This document shows positions 1 through 7,895 of a DNA stretch of 48,897 nt, piece by piece. Source of the DNA: Stutzerimonas stutzeri (GTDB taxonomy: Bacteria; Pseudomonadota; Gammaproteobacteria; Pseudomonadales; Pseudomonadaceae); contig DDVX01000005.1 of assembly GCA_002345575.1 (NCBI GenBank), positions 1 to 48,897 of the forward strand, written 5' to 3'. The stretch's first letter is position 1. The number at the start of each line of letters is the position of its first letter. The position numbers were made by a program, and so were the translations under genes. A model generated the notes under the pieces. That model ran no database searches, was not told the origin of the DNA, and was given only the letters and a program-made list of their open reading frames with translations.

Positions 1-20
1 TTGCCAAGATCATCGAATAA
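1..20 (+). CDS. tuf: Elongation factor Tu, C-terminal end (partial)
   Basis: The first 20 bases read as the last residues AKIIE followed by TAA, which is the C-terminus I know for EF-Tu in Pseudomonas. EF-Tu delivers aminoacyl-tRNA to the ribosome. The position directly before a terminator and rpsJ is the normal place of tufA at the end of the str operon. Only six codons are visible, so the call rests on this short match and on gene order. Confidence 0.75.
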
Positions 21-32
21 TTGTTCGATGTG

Positions 33-58
33 AAAAAGGCCCCTTCGGGGGCCTTTTT
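33..58 (+). terminator. Intrinsic terminator after tuf
   Basis: A perfect 11-base-pair stem (33-43 with 48-58) closes a TTCG tetraloop; its downstream arm ends in five T. It lies 12 bases after the tuf stop and separates the str operon from the S10 operon. Confidence 0.93.
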
Positions 59-75
59 CTATTGCTGATCATTTA

Positions 76-104
76 TTGACACCCCCTGGACGCATCCGTA
101 CAAT
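76..104 (+). promoter_or_regulatory. Promoter of the S10 operon
   Basis: TTGACA (76-81) and TACAAT (99-104) are separated by exactly 17 bases, a near-consensus sigma-70 promoter. Transcription would start near 111 and leave a leader of only about 58 bases before rpsJ. That seems too short for the structured L4-responsive leader of E. coli. Confidence 0.85.
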
Positions 105-168
105 TGCGCCTCCTTTTACCGGGCGTATTGCGTTTGGTAGGGATGGCTAATTGGAGTCTGAGGTCAAA

Positions 169-480
169 ATGCAAAACCAACAAATCCGTATTCGGTTGAA
201 GGCTTTTGACCATCGCCTGATCGATCAATCAACCCAGGAAATCGTGGAAACCGCGAAACGTACTGGTGCTCAGGTGCGTGGTCCGATTCCACTGCCGACC
301 CGCAAAGAGCGGTTTACCGTTCTGGTCTCTCCGCACGTCAACAAAGACGCGCGCGACCAGTACGAAATCCGCACTCATAAGCGTGTGCTGGACATTGTTC
401 AGCCGACCGACAAAACCGTCGACGCGCTGATGAAGCTTGATCTTGCGGCTGGCGTGGAAGTGCAGATCAGCCTCGGCTAA
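169..480 (+). CDS. rpsJ: 30S ribosomal protein S10
   Basis: The 103-residue product starts [19 protein letters not shown] and has the full family length. S10 sits in the head of the small subunit and, as NusE, also joins NusB in transcription antitermination. An upstream in-frame start at 151 exists, but the ATG at 169 gives the standard length and has a GAGGT ribosome binding site at 160-164. It is the first gene of the S10 operon. The stop codon lies in a small inverted repeat (477-495). Confidence 0.97.
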
Positions 481-495
481 AACCTGGAGTTTTAG
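477..495 (+). other. Small hairpin over the rpsJ stop codon
   Basis: CTAAAAC (477-483) pairs with GTTTTAG (489-495) around a CTGGA loop. The rpsJ stop lies in the left arm. It opens the unusually long 81-base spacer before rplC. No T-run follows, so it is not a terminator; it may affect mRNA stability or coupling. Confidence 0.4.
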
Positions 496-561
496 TCGTG
501 TAACGCTCTGAAATGGGCGGCCATAGCGGGTGAAAGCCCCGTACACTCAAGAGGTTACAAC

Positions 562-1197
562 ATGACTATTGGTGTAGTCGGTCGCAAATGCGGTATGACC
601 CGCGTTTTCACCGAGGATGGTGTCTCTATTCCGGTTACGGTCATTGAGATCGAGCCGAATCGTGTCACCCAGTTCAAGAATGAAGAGAGCGATGGATATC
701 GCGCCGTACAGGTAACTGTTGGCGAGCGTCGCGCTTCCCGTGTCACTAAGGCTCAGGCCGGTCATTTCGCCAAGGCGAATGTGGCTGCCGGTCGTGGCGT
801 TTGGGAATTCCGCCTTGATGGCGAGGAGTTCCAAGCTGGTGACCAAATCAATGCTGAGATTTTCCAGGCTGGACAGATGGTGGATGTCACCGGTCAGTCC
901 AAGGGTAAAGGCTTTGCCGGTACCATCAAGCGCTGGAACTTCCGTGGTCAAGACAATACCCACGGTAACTCCGTATCCCACCGCGTTCCGGGTTCGATTG
1001 GCCAGTGCCAGACTCCGGGTCGTGTTTTCAAGGGCAAGAAGATGTCCGGACACATGGGCGCCGAGCGCGTAACCGTGCAGTCTCTGGAAATCGTGCGTGT
1101 CGATGCCGAACGTAACCTGCTGTTGGTCAAGGGCGCAGTGCCCGGCGCCACCGGTGGTGACGTGATCGTGCGTCCGGCCGCCAAGGCTCGCGGGTAA
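562..1197 (+). CDS. rplC: 50S ribosomal protein L3
   Basis: The 211-residue protein begins MTIGVVGRKCGMTRVF and matches bacterial L3 over its full length. L3 is an early assembly protein whose long loop reaches towards the peptidyl transferase centre. The loop motif around NSVSHRVPGSIGQ and CQTPG is intact, including Gln150, the residue methylated by PrmB in E. coli. An AGAGG site precedes the ATG. It is separated from rpsJ by 81 bases, the largest gap in the S10 operon. Confidence 0.97.
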   Translation: MTIGVVGRKCGMTRVFTEDGVSIPVTVIEIEPNRVTQFKNEESDGYRAVQVTVGERRASRVTKAQAGHFAKANVAAGRGVWEFRLDGEEFQAGDQINAEIFQAGQMVDVTGQSKGKGFAGTIKRWNFRGQDNTHGNSVSHRVPGSIGQCQTPGRVFKGKKMSGHMGAERVTVQSLEIVRVDAERNLLLVKGAVPGATGGDVIVRPAAKARG

Positions 1198-1209
1198 GGG
1201 GGAGTTCAC

Positions 1210-1812
1210 ATGCAATTGAATGTTAATGGCGCACAAGCCATAGAAGTCTCCGAGCGTACCTTTGGTGCCGAGTACAACGAGACGCTGGTGCATCAGGCAG
1301 TCGTCGCCTACATGGCTGGCGGTCGTCAGGGCAGCAAGCAGCAGAAGACTCGCTCCGATGTCTCCGGTGGCGGCAAGCGCCCATGGCGCCAGAAAGGTAC
1401 AGGCCGCGCACGTGCCGGTACCACTCGTGGTCCGATCTGGCGTGGCGGTGGTGTAACTTTCGCTGCTCGTCCGCAAAATCACGAGCAGAAACTCAACAAG
1501 AAGATGTATCGCGCTGCGATGCGTTCCATTCTTGCTGAGCTGGTTCGCTCCGAGCGCCTGGTCGTCGTTGAAGACTTCGCCGTCGACAGCCCCAAAACCA
1601 AGCTGCTTGCCAACAAGCTGAGCGGTATGGGTCTGAGTGACGTGCTGATCGTTTCCGATGCGGTTGATCAGAATCTTTATCTGGCTGCTCGCAACCTGCC
1701 GCACGTTGATGTGCGTGATGTTCAGGGTTCCGATCCCGTCAGCCTGATCGCCTATGACAAGGTGTTGATCACCGTGTCGGCTGTGAAGAAATTCGAGGAG
1801 CTGCTGGGATGA
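1210..1812 (+). CDS. rplD: 50S ribosomal protein L4
   Basis: The 200-residue product has the L4 fold sequence, with the basic central loop around GGKRPWRQKGTGRARAG that lines the exit tunnel. In E. coli L4 also represses its own operon through the S10 leader. Here the leader is short, so that control may be absent or different. It follows rplC by 12 bases and overlaps rplW by 4 bases. Confidence 0.97.
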   Translation: MQLNVNGAQAIEVSERTFGAEYNETLVHQAVVAYMAGGRQGSKQQKTRSDVSGGGKRPWRQKGTGRARAGTTRGPIWRGGGVTFAARPQNHEQKLNKKMYRAAMRSILAELVRSERLVVVEDFAVDSPKTKLLANKLSGMGLSDVLIVSDAVDQNLYLAARNLPHVDVRDVQGSDPVSLIAYDKVLITVSAVKKFEELLG

Positions 1813-2108
1813 ACCAGGAACGCGTATTCAAAGTCCTGCTTGGCCCGCATGTCTCCGAGAAGGCAACCATGCTGGCTGACAGCAAGAGCCAGTTCGTTTT
1901 CAAGGTTGCGACCGACGCAACCAAGCTGGAAATCAAGAAGGCCGTCGAGAGCCTGTTCAGCGTGAAGGTAGCCAAGGTCAGCACCCTGAATGTTCAGGGC
2001 AAGACCAAGCGCACCGCTCGCGGTCTGGGCAAGCGTAACGACTGGAAGAAGGCGTACATCGCGCTTCAGCCGGGCCAAGATCTCGATTTCTCCGGCAGTG
2101 CTGAGTAA
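1809..2108 (+). CDS. rplW: 50S ribosomal protein L23
   Basis: The 99-residue protein starts MNQERVFKVLLGPHVSEKA, typical of L23, which lies at the tunnel exit and is the docking site for trigger factor and SRP. The ATG overlaps the rplD stop in an ATGA arrangement, which suggests translational coupling. Confidence 0.97.
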   Translation: MNQERVFKVLLGPHVSEKATMLADSKSQFVFKVATDATKLEIKKAVESLFSVKVAKVSTLNVQGKTKRTARGLGKRNDWKKAYIALQPGQDLDFSGSAE

Positions 2109-2122
2109 GGAAGGGGTGCATC

Positions 2123-2944
2123 ATGGCAATCGTTAAATGCAAACCGACTTCCGCGGGCCGCCGCTTTGTGGTCAAGGTGGTGGGTCAGGAGCTGCACAAA
2201 GGCGCTCCTTATGCTCCGCTGCTCGAGAAGAAGTCGAAAACTGGTGGCCGTAACAACAACGGTCGTATCACCACTCGCCATATTGGTGGTGGTCACAAGC
2301 AGCATTACCGTCTGGTCGACTTTCGCCGCAACAAGGATGGCATTCCGGCCATCGTTGAGCGTATCGAATACGACCCGAACCGTACTGCGCACATTGCGCT
2401 GCTGAAGTACGCCGATGGCGAGCGCCGCTACATCATCGCTCCCAAGGGCGTCAGCGCTGGCGATCAGCTGCTGTCGGGTGTGAACGCGCCGATCAAGGCT
2501 GGCAACAGCCTGCCGCTGCGCAACATCCCGCTGGGTTCCACTATTCATGGTGTAGAGCTGAAGCCGGGTAAGGGTGCTCAGATCGCTCGTTCCGCTGGTG
2601 CTTCGGCTCAGCTGGTTGCGCGTGAAGGTGCATACGTAACGCTGCGTCTTCGCTCCGGCGAAACGCGCAAGGTACTGGCCGAGTGCCGTGCGACCCTGGG
2701 CGAAGTCTCGAACTCCGAGCACAGCCTTCGTTCGCTGGGCAAGGCAGGCGCCAAGCGCTGGCGTGGTGTTCGTCCGACCGTGCGCGGTGTGGCCATGAAC
2801 CCGGTCGATCACCCCCACGGTGGTGGTGAAGGTCGTACCTCTGGTGGTCGTCATCCGGTGTCGCCGTGGGGCTTCCCGACTAAGGGCGCGAAGACTCGCT
2901 CGAACAAGCGCACCGATAACATGATCGTCCGTCGTCGCAAGTAA
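2123..2944 (+). CDS. rplB: 50S ribosomal protein L2
   Basis: The 273-residue product matches L2 over its entire length. The conserved C-terminal motif NPVDHPHGGGEGR is present, including the histidine implicated in subunit association and peptidyl transfer. It starts 14 bases after rplW with an AAGGAAGGGG ribosome binding site. Confidence 0.97.
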   Translation: MAIVKCKPTSAGRRFVVKVVGQELHKGAPYAPLLEKKSKTGGRNNNGRITTRHIGGGHKQHYRLVDFRRNKDGIPAIVERIEYDPNRTAHIALLKYADGERRYIIAPKGVSAGDQLLSGVNAPIKAGNSLPLRNIPLGSTIHGVELKPGKGAQIARSAGASAQLVAREGAYVTLRLRSGETRKVLAECRATLGEVSNSEHSLRSLGKAGAKRWRGVRPTVRGVAMNPVDHPHGGGEGRTSGGRHPVSPWGFPTKGAKTRSNKRTDNMIVRRRK

Positions 2945-2960
2945 CTAGAGGGATACGACA

Positions 2961-3236
2961 GTGCCACGTTCTCTGAAAAAAGGTCCTTTTATCGATCTTC
3001 ACCTACTGAAGAAGGTCGAAACGGCGATGGAAAAGAATGATCGCAAACCGGTGAAAACCTGGTCGCGTCGTTCCATGATCCTGCCGCAAATGGTCGGTTT
3101 GACCATCGCTGTGCATAACGGTCGTCAGCATGTTCCAGTTCTCGTGAGCGAAGACATGGTCGGTCACAAACTCGGCGAATTTGCCGGCACTCGTACCTAT
3201 CGTGGTCACGTTGCCGACAAGAAAGGCAAGCGCTAA
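2961..3236 (+). CDS. rpsS: 30S ribosomal protein S19
   Basis: The 91-residue product begins at a GTG codon and reads MPRSLKKGPFIDLHLLKK, the exact family start. S19 pairs with S13 in the head of the small subunit. The GTG is preceded by AGAGGGA at a suitable distance. Confidence 0.97.
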   Translation: MPRSLKKGPFIDLHLLKKVETAMEKNDRKPVKTWSRRSMILPQMVGLTIAVHNGRQHVPVLVSEDMVGHKLGEFAGTRTYRGHVADKKGKR

Positions 3237-3248
3237 GGGGTAATGAAG

Positions 3249-3581
3249 ATGGAAGTAGCCGCTAAGTTGTCGGGCGCTCGCATCTCCGCCCAGAAAGCCC
3301 GCCTGGTCGCCGACCAGATCCGCGGGAAAGGGGTGGGCGAAGCGCTCAACCTGCTGGCTTTCAGTAACAAGAAAGCCGCCGAGATCATGAAGAAAGTGCT
3401 GGAGTCGGCCATAGCCAACGCCGAGCACAACGAAGGCGCTGACGTGGATGACCTGAAGGTTGCCACCGTCTTCGTCAACGAGGGGCGTTCGCTTAAGCGC
3501 ATCATGCCGCGTGCCAAAGGCCGCGCTGATCGCATCGTCAAGCGGTCTTGCCATATCACTGTCAAGGTTGCGGACAAGTAA
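3249..3581 (+). CDS. rplV: 50S ribosomal protein L22
   Basis: The 110-residue protein begins MEVAAKLSGARISAQKARL. An ATG at 3243 is also in frame, but AAGGGG (3235-3240) would be only two bases from it. The second ATG at 3249 has proper spacing and gives the length known for Pseudomonas. L22 lines the exit tunnel opposite L4 with its long hairpin, near GRSLKRIMPRAKGRA. Confidence 0.95.
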   Translation: MEVAAKLSGARISAQKARLVADQIRGKGVGEALNLLAFSNKKAAEIMKKVLESAIANAEHNEGADVDDLKVATVFVNEGRSLKRIMPRAKGRADRIVKRSCHITVKVADK

Positions 3582-3594
3582 CGGAGTCGATCAG

Positions 3595-4281
3595 ATGGGT
3601 CAGAAAGTACATCCCACTGGCATTCGCCTGGGAATCGTCAAGGAGCACACCTCCGTCTGGTACGCAGACGGTCGTACGTACGCCGATTATCTGCTTGCAG
3701 ATCTGAACGTACGTGAGTACCTCCAAGACAAACTAAAAAACGCGTCCGTAAGCCGTATCGACATTGCTCGCCCGGCTCAAACCGCACGCATCACCATCCA
3801 CACCGCTCGTCCCGGCATCGTGATCGGCAAGAAAGGTGAAGATGTTGAGAAGCTGCGTCAGGACCTGACCAAGCAAATGGGTGTGCCTGTGCACATCAAC
3901 ATCGAAGAAATCCGCAAGCCGGAACTCGATGCAATGCTGGTAGCACAGAACGTTGCTCAGCAGCTGGAGCGTCGCGTGATGTTCCGTCGCGCTATGAAGC
4001 GTGCGGTACAGAACGCCATTCGCATTGGTGCCAAAGGCATCAAAATCCAGGTGAGCGGTCGTCTGGGTGGGGCTGAAATCGCCCGTACGGAATGGTATCG
4101 GGAAGGTCGTGTGCCGCTGCACACCCTGCGTGCCGATATCGACTACAACACCTACGAAGCACACACCACGTACGGTGTGATCGGCGTCAAGGTCTGGATC
4201 TTCAAAGGCGAAGTTATTGGTGGTCGCCATGAAGAGCTCAAGCCGCAAGCGCCCGCGCCTCGTAAAAAAGCTACCAAGTAA
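3595..4281 (+). CDS. rpsC: 30S ribosomal protein S3
   Basis: The 228-residue product starts MGQKVHPTGIRLGIVKEH. The KH-type RNA binding motif GIVIGKKGEDVEKLR is visible in the N-terminal half. S3 forms part of the mRNA entry channel with S4 and S5. A longer in-frame reading from 3460 overlaps rplV and is not supported; the ATG at 3595 has CGGAG upstream and standard length. Confidence 0.97.
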   Translation: MGQKVHPTGIRLGIVKEHTSVWYADGRTYADYLLADLNVREYLQDKLKNASVSRIDIARPAQTARITIHTARPGIVIGKKGEDVEKLRQDLTKQMGVPVHINIEEIRKPELDAMLVAQNVAQQLERRVMFRRAMKRAVQNAIRIGAKGIKIQVSGRLGGAEIARTEWYREGRVPLHTLRADIDYNTYEAHTTYGVIGVKVWIFKGEVIGGRHEELKPQAPAPRKKATK

Positions 4282-4293
4282 GGAGTACGCCAA

Positions 4294-4707
4294 ATGTTGC
4301 AACCCAAGCGTACAAAATTCCGCAAGCAGATGACCGGCCACAACCGTGGTCTGGCTCAGCGCGGTAGCAAGGTCAGCTTCGGCGAGTTCGCTCTGAAGTC
4401 TGTGTCCCGTGGTCGTCTGACGGCCCGCCAGATCGAGTCCGCACGTCGTGCGCTGACCCGTCACGTTAAGCGTGGCGGCAAGATCTGGATCCGTGTATTC
4501 CCCGACAAGCCTGTCACCAAGAAGCCTCTGGAAGTCCGGATGGGTAAAGGTAAGGGTAACGTCGAGTACTGGGTAGCCCAGATTCAACCGGGCAAGGTGC
4601 TCTACGAGATCGAGGGTGTTTCCGAAGAGCTGGCGCGTGAGGCATTCGCCCTGGCTGCTGCAAAGCTGCCTCTCGCCACCTCCTTTGTTAAGCGGACGGT
4701 GATGTGA
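4294..4707 (+). CDS. rplP: 50S ribosomal protein L16
   Basis: The 137-residue protein begins MLQPKRTKFRKQMTGHNRG, typical of L16, which contacts A-site tRNA. The region KPLEVRMGKGKGNVEYWVA carries the arginine that is hydroxylated by YcfD in E. coli. AAGGAG precedes the start. The stop TGA shares its last base with the rpmC start. Confidence 0.97.
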   Translation: MLQPKRTKFRKQMTGHNRGLAQRGSKVSFGEFALKSVSRGRLTARQIESARRALTRHVKRGGKIWIRVFPDKPVTKKPLEVRMGKGKGNVEYWVAQIQPGKVLYEIEGVSEELAREAFALAAAKLPLATSFVKRTVM

Positions 4708-4898
4708 TGAAAGCGAATGAGCTTCGTGAAAAATCCGCTCAGCAGCTGAACGAGCAACTGCTCGAGCTGCTGCGCGACCAGTTCAATCTGCGTATGCAGA
4801 AAGCGACTGGCCAGTTGGGGCAGTCTCACCTGCTCTCGCAAGTCAGGCGCGACATTGCTCGTGTCAAGACTGTGCTCAACCAGCAGGCAGGTAAGTGA
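4707..4898 (+). CDS. rpmC: 50S ribosomal protein L29
   Basis: The 63-residue alpha-helical protein starts MKANELREKSAQQLNEQLL. The ATG shares one base with the rplP stop (TGATG), which implies reinitiation. An in-frame GTG three bases earlier would add one residue and is less likely. L29 lies next to L23 near the tunnel exit. Confidence 0.95.
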   Translation: MKANELREKSAQQLNEQLLELLRDQFNLRMQKATGQLGQSHLLSQVRRDIARVKTVLNQQAGK

Positions 4899-4900
4899 TC

Positions 4901-5167
4901 ATGGCTGAAGTTGAAAAGACTGTCCGTACGCTGACTGGCCGCGTCGTCAGCGACAAAATGGACAAAACCATCACCGTATTGATCGAGCGTCGCGTCAAGC
5001 ACCCGATCTACGGTAAATACGTGAAGCGTTCGACCAAGCTGCACGCCCACGATGAAACCAACCAGTGCCGTATTGGCGACAAGGTCACCATCAGCGAGAC
5101 TCGTCCGCTGGCGAAGACTAAGTCCTGGATGCTGGTTGATGTCCTCGAACGTGCCGTTGAAGTCTAA
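4901..5167 (+). CDS. rpsQ: 30S ribosomal protein S17
   Basis: The 88-residue product begins MAEVEKTVRTLTGRVVSDKMD, the usual start of S17, a primary 16S rRNA binding protein with an OB fold. A start two codons upstream overlaps rpmC and was not chosen. The gene starts two bases after the rpmC stop. Confidence 0.95.
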   Translation: MAEVEKTVRTLTGRVVSDKMDKTITVLIERRVKHPIYGKYVKRSTKLHAHDETNQCRIGDKVTISETRPLAKTKSWMLVDVLERAVEV

Positions 5168-5191
5168 GGGCTTAGGGGTCGGAGAAATTAT

Positions 5192-5560
5192 ATGATTCAG
5201 ACTCAATCCATGCTCGATGTGGCGGATAACAGTGGTGCACGCCGCGTTATGTGCATCAAGGTGCTCGGCGGTTCGCACCGCCGTTACGCCGGCATCGGCG
5301 ACATCATCAAGGTTACCGTCAAGGAAGCGATTCCGCGTGGCAAGGTCAAGAAAGGCCAGGTGATGACCGCTGTTGTGGTCCGCACCCGTCACGGTGTTCG
5401 TCGTCCGGACGGTTCCATCATTCGCTTCGATGGCAATGCTGCTGTTCTGCTGAACAACAAGCAGGAGCCTATCGGTACTCGTATTTTCGGGCCGGTGACG
5501 CGTGAGCTTCGTAACGAGAAGTTCATGAAGATCGTCTCCCTCGCGCCTGAAGTGCTCTAA
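5192..5560 (+). CDS. rplN: 50S ribosomal protein L14
   Basis: The 122-residue protein starts MIQTQSMLDVADNSGARRVMCI and matches L14 throughout. L14 contacts the small subunit at a bridge and binds the silencing factor RsfS. It is the first gene of what is called the spc operon in E. coli. Here only 24 bases separate it from rpsQ, with no promoter or terminator seen, so it appears co-transcribed with the S10 operon. Confidence 0.97.
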   Translation: MIQTQSMLDVADNSGARRVMCIKVLGGSHRRYAGIGDIIKVTVKEAIPRGKVKKGQVMTAVVVRTRHGVRRPDGSIIRFDGNAAVLLNNKQEPIGTRIFGPVTRELRNEKFMKIVSLAPEVL

Positions 5561-5571
5561 GGAGTAGCCGC

Positions 5572-5886
5572 ATGCAAAAGATTCGTCGCAACGACGAGAT
5601 CATCGTCATCGCCGGCAAGGACAAGGGCAAGCGCGGTAAGGTGCTTCGGGTTCTCGCTGATGACCGTCTGGTCGTCGGTGGTATCAACCTGATCAAGCGT
5701 CATACCAAGCCCAATCCGATGGCTGGCGTTCAGGGCGGTATCGTCGAGAAAGAGGCGCCTCTGCACGTCTCTAACGTCGCTATCTTCAACAGTGAAACCA
5801 ACAAGGCTGATCGCGTTGGTTTCACGGTTGAGGACGGCAAGAAAATTCGTGTCTTCAAGTCGACCCAGAAGCCGGTTGAAGCTTGA
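5572..5886 (+). CDS. rplX: 50S ribosomal protein L24
   Basis: The 104-residue product contains the KOW-type motif near its N-terminus (DEIIVIAGKDKGKRGKV) typical of L24, which initiates large subunit assembly. AAGGAG precedes the ATG, 11 bases after rplN. Confidence 0.97.
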   Translation: MQKIRRNDEIIVIAGKDKGKRGKVLRVLADDRLVVGGINLIKRHTKPNPMAGVQGGIVEKEAPLHVSNVAIFNSETNKADRVGFTVEDGKKIRVFKSTQKPVEA

Positions 5887-5905
5887 GACTGCTAGGTAGA
5901 TAACC

Positions 5906-6445
5906 ATGGCACGACTAAAAGAAGTTTATCGGAAGCAAATCGCGCCCAAGTTGAAGGAAGAACTTCAGCTCGGTAACGTGATGGAAGTTCCGCGCATTAC
6001 CAAGATCACCCTCAATATGGGTCTCGGCGAAGCCATCGGTGACAAGAAGATCATCGATCATGCTGTTGCCGACCTGGAGAAGATCACCGGTCAGAAGGTT
6101 GTTGTGACCCACGCCCGGAACTCCATCGCAGGCTTTAAGGTCCGCGAAGGATGGCCTATCGGCGTCAAGGTGACGTTGCGTGGCAATCGCATGTACGAAT
6201 TCCTGGATCGTCTGCTTTCGATCTCCCTGCCTCGGGTCCGCGACTTCCGCGGCCTGAATGCCAAGTCCTTCGATGGTCGTGGCAACTACAGCATGGGCGT
6301 GAAAGAGCAAATCATCTTCCCGGAAATCGATTACGACAAGATCGATGCGCTGCGTGGTCTGGATATCACTCTGACCACTACCGCCCGGACGGATGATGAG
6401 GGTCGTGCACTGCTGCGCGCCTTCAACTTCCCGTTCCGCAACTGA
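5906..6445 (+). CDS. rplE: 50S ribosomal protein L5
   Basis: The 179-residue protein starts MARLKEVYRKQIAPKLKEEL and has the L5 signatures ITLNMGLGEA and RDFRGLNAKSFDGRGNY. L5 binds 5S rRNA together with L18 and L25. In E. coli the start of rplE mRNA is the S8 binding site for feedback control; I cannot confirm the same structure here by eye. Confidence 0.97.
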   Translation: MARLKEVYRKQIAPKLKEELQLGNVMEVPRITKITLNMGLGEAIGDKKIIDHAVADLEKITGQKVVVTHARNSIAGFKVREGWPIGVKVTLRGNRMYEFLDRLLSISLPRVRDFRGLNAKSFDGRGNYSMGVKEQIIFPEIDYDKIDALRGLDITLTTTARTDDEGRALLRAFNFPFRN

Positions 6446-6458
6446 TTGGAGTACGTAC

Positions 6459-6764
6459 ATGGCTAAGCAAAGCATGAAAAACCGCGAGCTGAAGCGTCAG
6501 CAGACGGTTGCCAAGTACGCTGCGAAGCGTGCTGAGCTGAAGGCTGTCATCGCCAACCCGAACTCCACGCCGGAAGCTCGTTGGGAAGCCCAGGTTTCCC
6601 TGCAGAAGCAGCCTCGTGACGCTAGCGCTTCTCGCCTGCGTAACCGCTGCCGTCTGACTGGTCGTCCGCATGGTGTGTATCGCAAGTTCGGTCTTGCGCG
6701 CAACATGCTGCGCCAGGCTGCGATGCGTGGTGATGTACCGGGTCTGGTCAAGGCCAGCTGGTAA
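6459..6764 (+). CDS. rpsN: 30S ribosomal protein S14
   Basis: The 101-residue product starts MAKQSMKNRELKRQQTVAKY and is the long, zinc-free form of S14; the paired CxxC motifs of the short form are absent. TTGGAG precedes the ATG. A longer in-frame reading from 6393 overlaps rplE and was rejected. It ends the first block of the spc region; 182 bases of regulatory sequence follow before rpsH. Confidence 0.96.
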   Translation: MAKQSMKNRELKRQQTVAKYAAKRAELKAVIANPNSTPEARWEAQVSLQKQPRDASASRLRNRCRLTGRPHGVYRKFGLARNMLRQAAMRGDVPGLVKASW

Positions 6765-6801
6765 GTGAAGGTCCGGCTCATTTGCCGGACTGGATGATTG
6801 A

Positions 6802-6830
6802 CGAATCAAGCCCCTCTGGGGCTTGATTCG
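6802..6830 (+). terminator. Strong hairpin between rpsN and rpsH
   Basis: CGAATCAAGCCCC (6802-6814) pairs perfectly over 13 bases with 6818-6830 around a TCT loop. Only TTT follows, so it may be a partial terminator or an RNA processing and stability element. The downstream arm contains the -35 hexamer of the rpsH promoter. Confidence 0.65.
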
Positions 6831-6851
6831 TTTCAGGACTGTCTCTAGAAT
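6823..6851 (+). promoter_or_regulatory. Internal promoter for rpsH and following genes
   Basis: TTGATT (6823-6828) and TAGAAT (6846-6851) are 17 bases apart. The -35 lies in the right arm of the preceding hairpin. Transcription would begin near 6858 and give a leader of about 90 bases to rpsH. Confidence 0.7.
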
Positions 6852-6902
6852 GTCCGGCTCGCCAGAGTCACGCATTTTTGCGGGCTTGTTAGAGGCGACA
6901 CG

Positions 6903-6924
6903 AGCCCTTTACGGGCTTATTTTT
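6903..6924 (+). terminator. Small hairpin with T-run in the rpsH leader
   Basis: AGCCC (6903-6907) pairs with GGGCT (6913-6917), followed by a run of six T after TA. It could act as a weak terminator or attenuator between the internal promoter and rpsH. The stem is short, so efficiency is doubtful. Confidence 0.45.
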
Positions 6925-6946
6925 TCGTATTAGGAGCCAAGAGCCC

Positions 6947-7339
6947 ATGAGTATGCAGGACCCGTTAGCGGACATGCTAACTCGTATCCGTAATGCCCAG
7001 ATGGCCGAAAAGTCCGTCGTAAGCATGCCGTCTTCCACACTGAAGGTGGCAGTAGCCAACGTTCTTCAAGGTGAAGGCTATATCGCGGGATACAACGTCA
7101 GTGCTGATGCAAAGCCGCAGCTGTCCATCGAGCTGAAGTACTTCGAAGGCCGTCCGGTCATCGAAGAACTCAAGCGCGTAAGCCGCCCAGGCCTTCGTCA
7201 GTACAAATCCGTCGACCAGTTGCCGAAAGTTCGTGGCGGTCTGGGCGTTTCGATCGTGTCCACCAACAAGGGTGTGATGACTGATCGTGCTGCTCGCGCC
7301 GCTGGCGTTGGTGGCGAAGTGCTCTGCACTGTGTTCTAA
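6947..7339 (+). CDS. rpsH: 30S ribosomal protein S8
   Basis: The 130-residue protein begins MSMQDPLADMLTRIRNAQMAE and ends with the family signature STNKGVMTDRAARAAGVGGE. S8 is a primary 16S rRNA binder and in E. coli represses the spc operon. TAGGAGC precedes the start. Here it heads a second transcription block with its own likely promoter. Confidence 0.97.
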   Translation: MSMQDPLADMLTRIRNAQMAEKSVVSMPSSTLKVAVANVLQGEGYIAGYNVSADAKPQLSIELKYFEGRPVIEELKRVSRPGLRQYKSVDQLPKVRGGLGVSIVSTNKGVMTDRAARAAGVGGEVLCTVF

Positions 7340-7351
7340 GGGGGGATAAGC

Positions 7352-7885
7352 ATGTCTCGCGTTGCTAAAAACCCCGTCAAGCTGCCTGCCGGCGTCGAAA
7401 TCAAGATGAACGGCCAGCAGCTTTCGGTGAAGGGCGCCAAAGGTGCTCTGGAACTGAACATTCACTCCTCGGTTGAAGTTATCCAGGAAGATGGTGAGCT
7501 GCGTTTTGCCGGTCGCAATGGCGATCAGCAAACTCGCGCCATGGCTGGTACCACCCGTGCGCTGGTGAACAATATGGTAGTCGGCGTCAGTCAGGGCTTC
7601 GAGCGTAAGCTCCAGCTGGTTGGTGTTGGTTACAAGGCACAAGCCAAAGGTCAAGTGCTGTCCCTGGCTCTCGGCTTCTCGCATCCGGTGGAATATGAAC
7701 TGCCGCAAGGCGTTACCGCTGAGACCCCCAGCCAGACTGATATCCTGATTAAGGGTATTGATAAGCAACTGGTCGGTCAGGTGGCTGCTGAAATCCGTGA
7801 TTACCGTCGTCCTGAGCCTTACAAGGGCAAAGGCGTGCGTTATTCGGACGAAGTGGTTCGTCGTAAAGAAGCTAAGAAGAAGTAG
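7352..7885 (+). CDS. rplF: 50S ribosomal protein L6
   Basis: The 177-residue product starts MSRVAKNPVKLPAGVEIKMNG and carries the C-terminal motif RRPEPYKGKGVRY of L6, which lies near the sarcin-ricin loop and the GTPase factor site. It follows rpsH by 12 bases with a GGGGG ribosome binding site. Confidence 0.97.
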   Translation: MSRVAKNPVKLPAGVEIKMNGQQLSVKGAKGALELNIHSSVEVIQEDGELRFAGRNGDQQTRAMAGTTRALVNNMVVGVSQGFERKLQLVGVGYKAQAKGQVLSLALGFSHPVEYELPQGVTAETPSQTDILIKGIDKQLVGQVAAEIRDYRRPEPYKGKGVRYSDEVVRRKEAKKK

Positions 7886-7895
7886 GGCATAGCAA

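Noticed and set aside
27..37. GTGAAAAA, the complement of the ColR core TTTTTCAC
   Set aside because: It is part of the terminator region after tuf, and no gene fits as a target; the match is by chance of the A-run.
547..1704. Long minus-strand open frame of 385 codons
   Set aside because: It is the antisense shadow of rplC and rplD, has no ribosome binding site and resembles no protein family.
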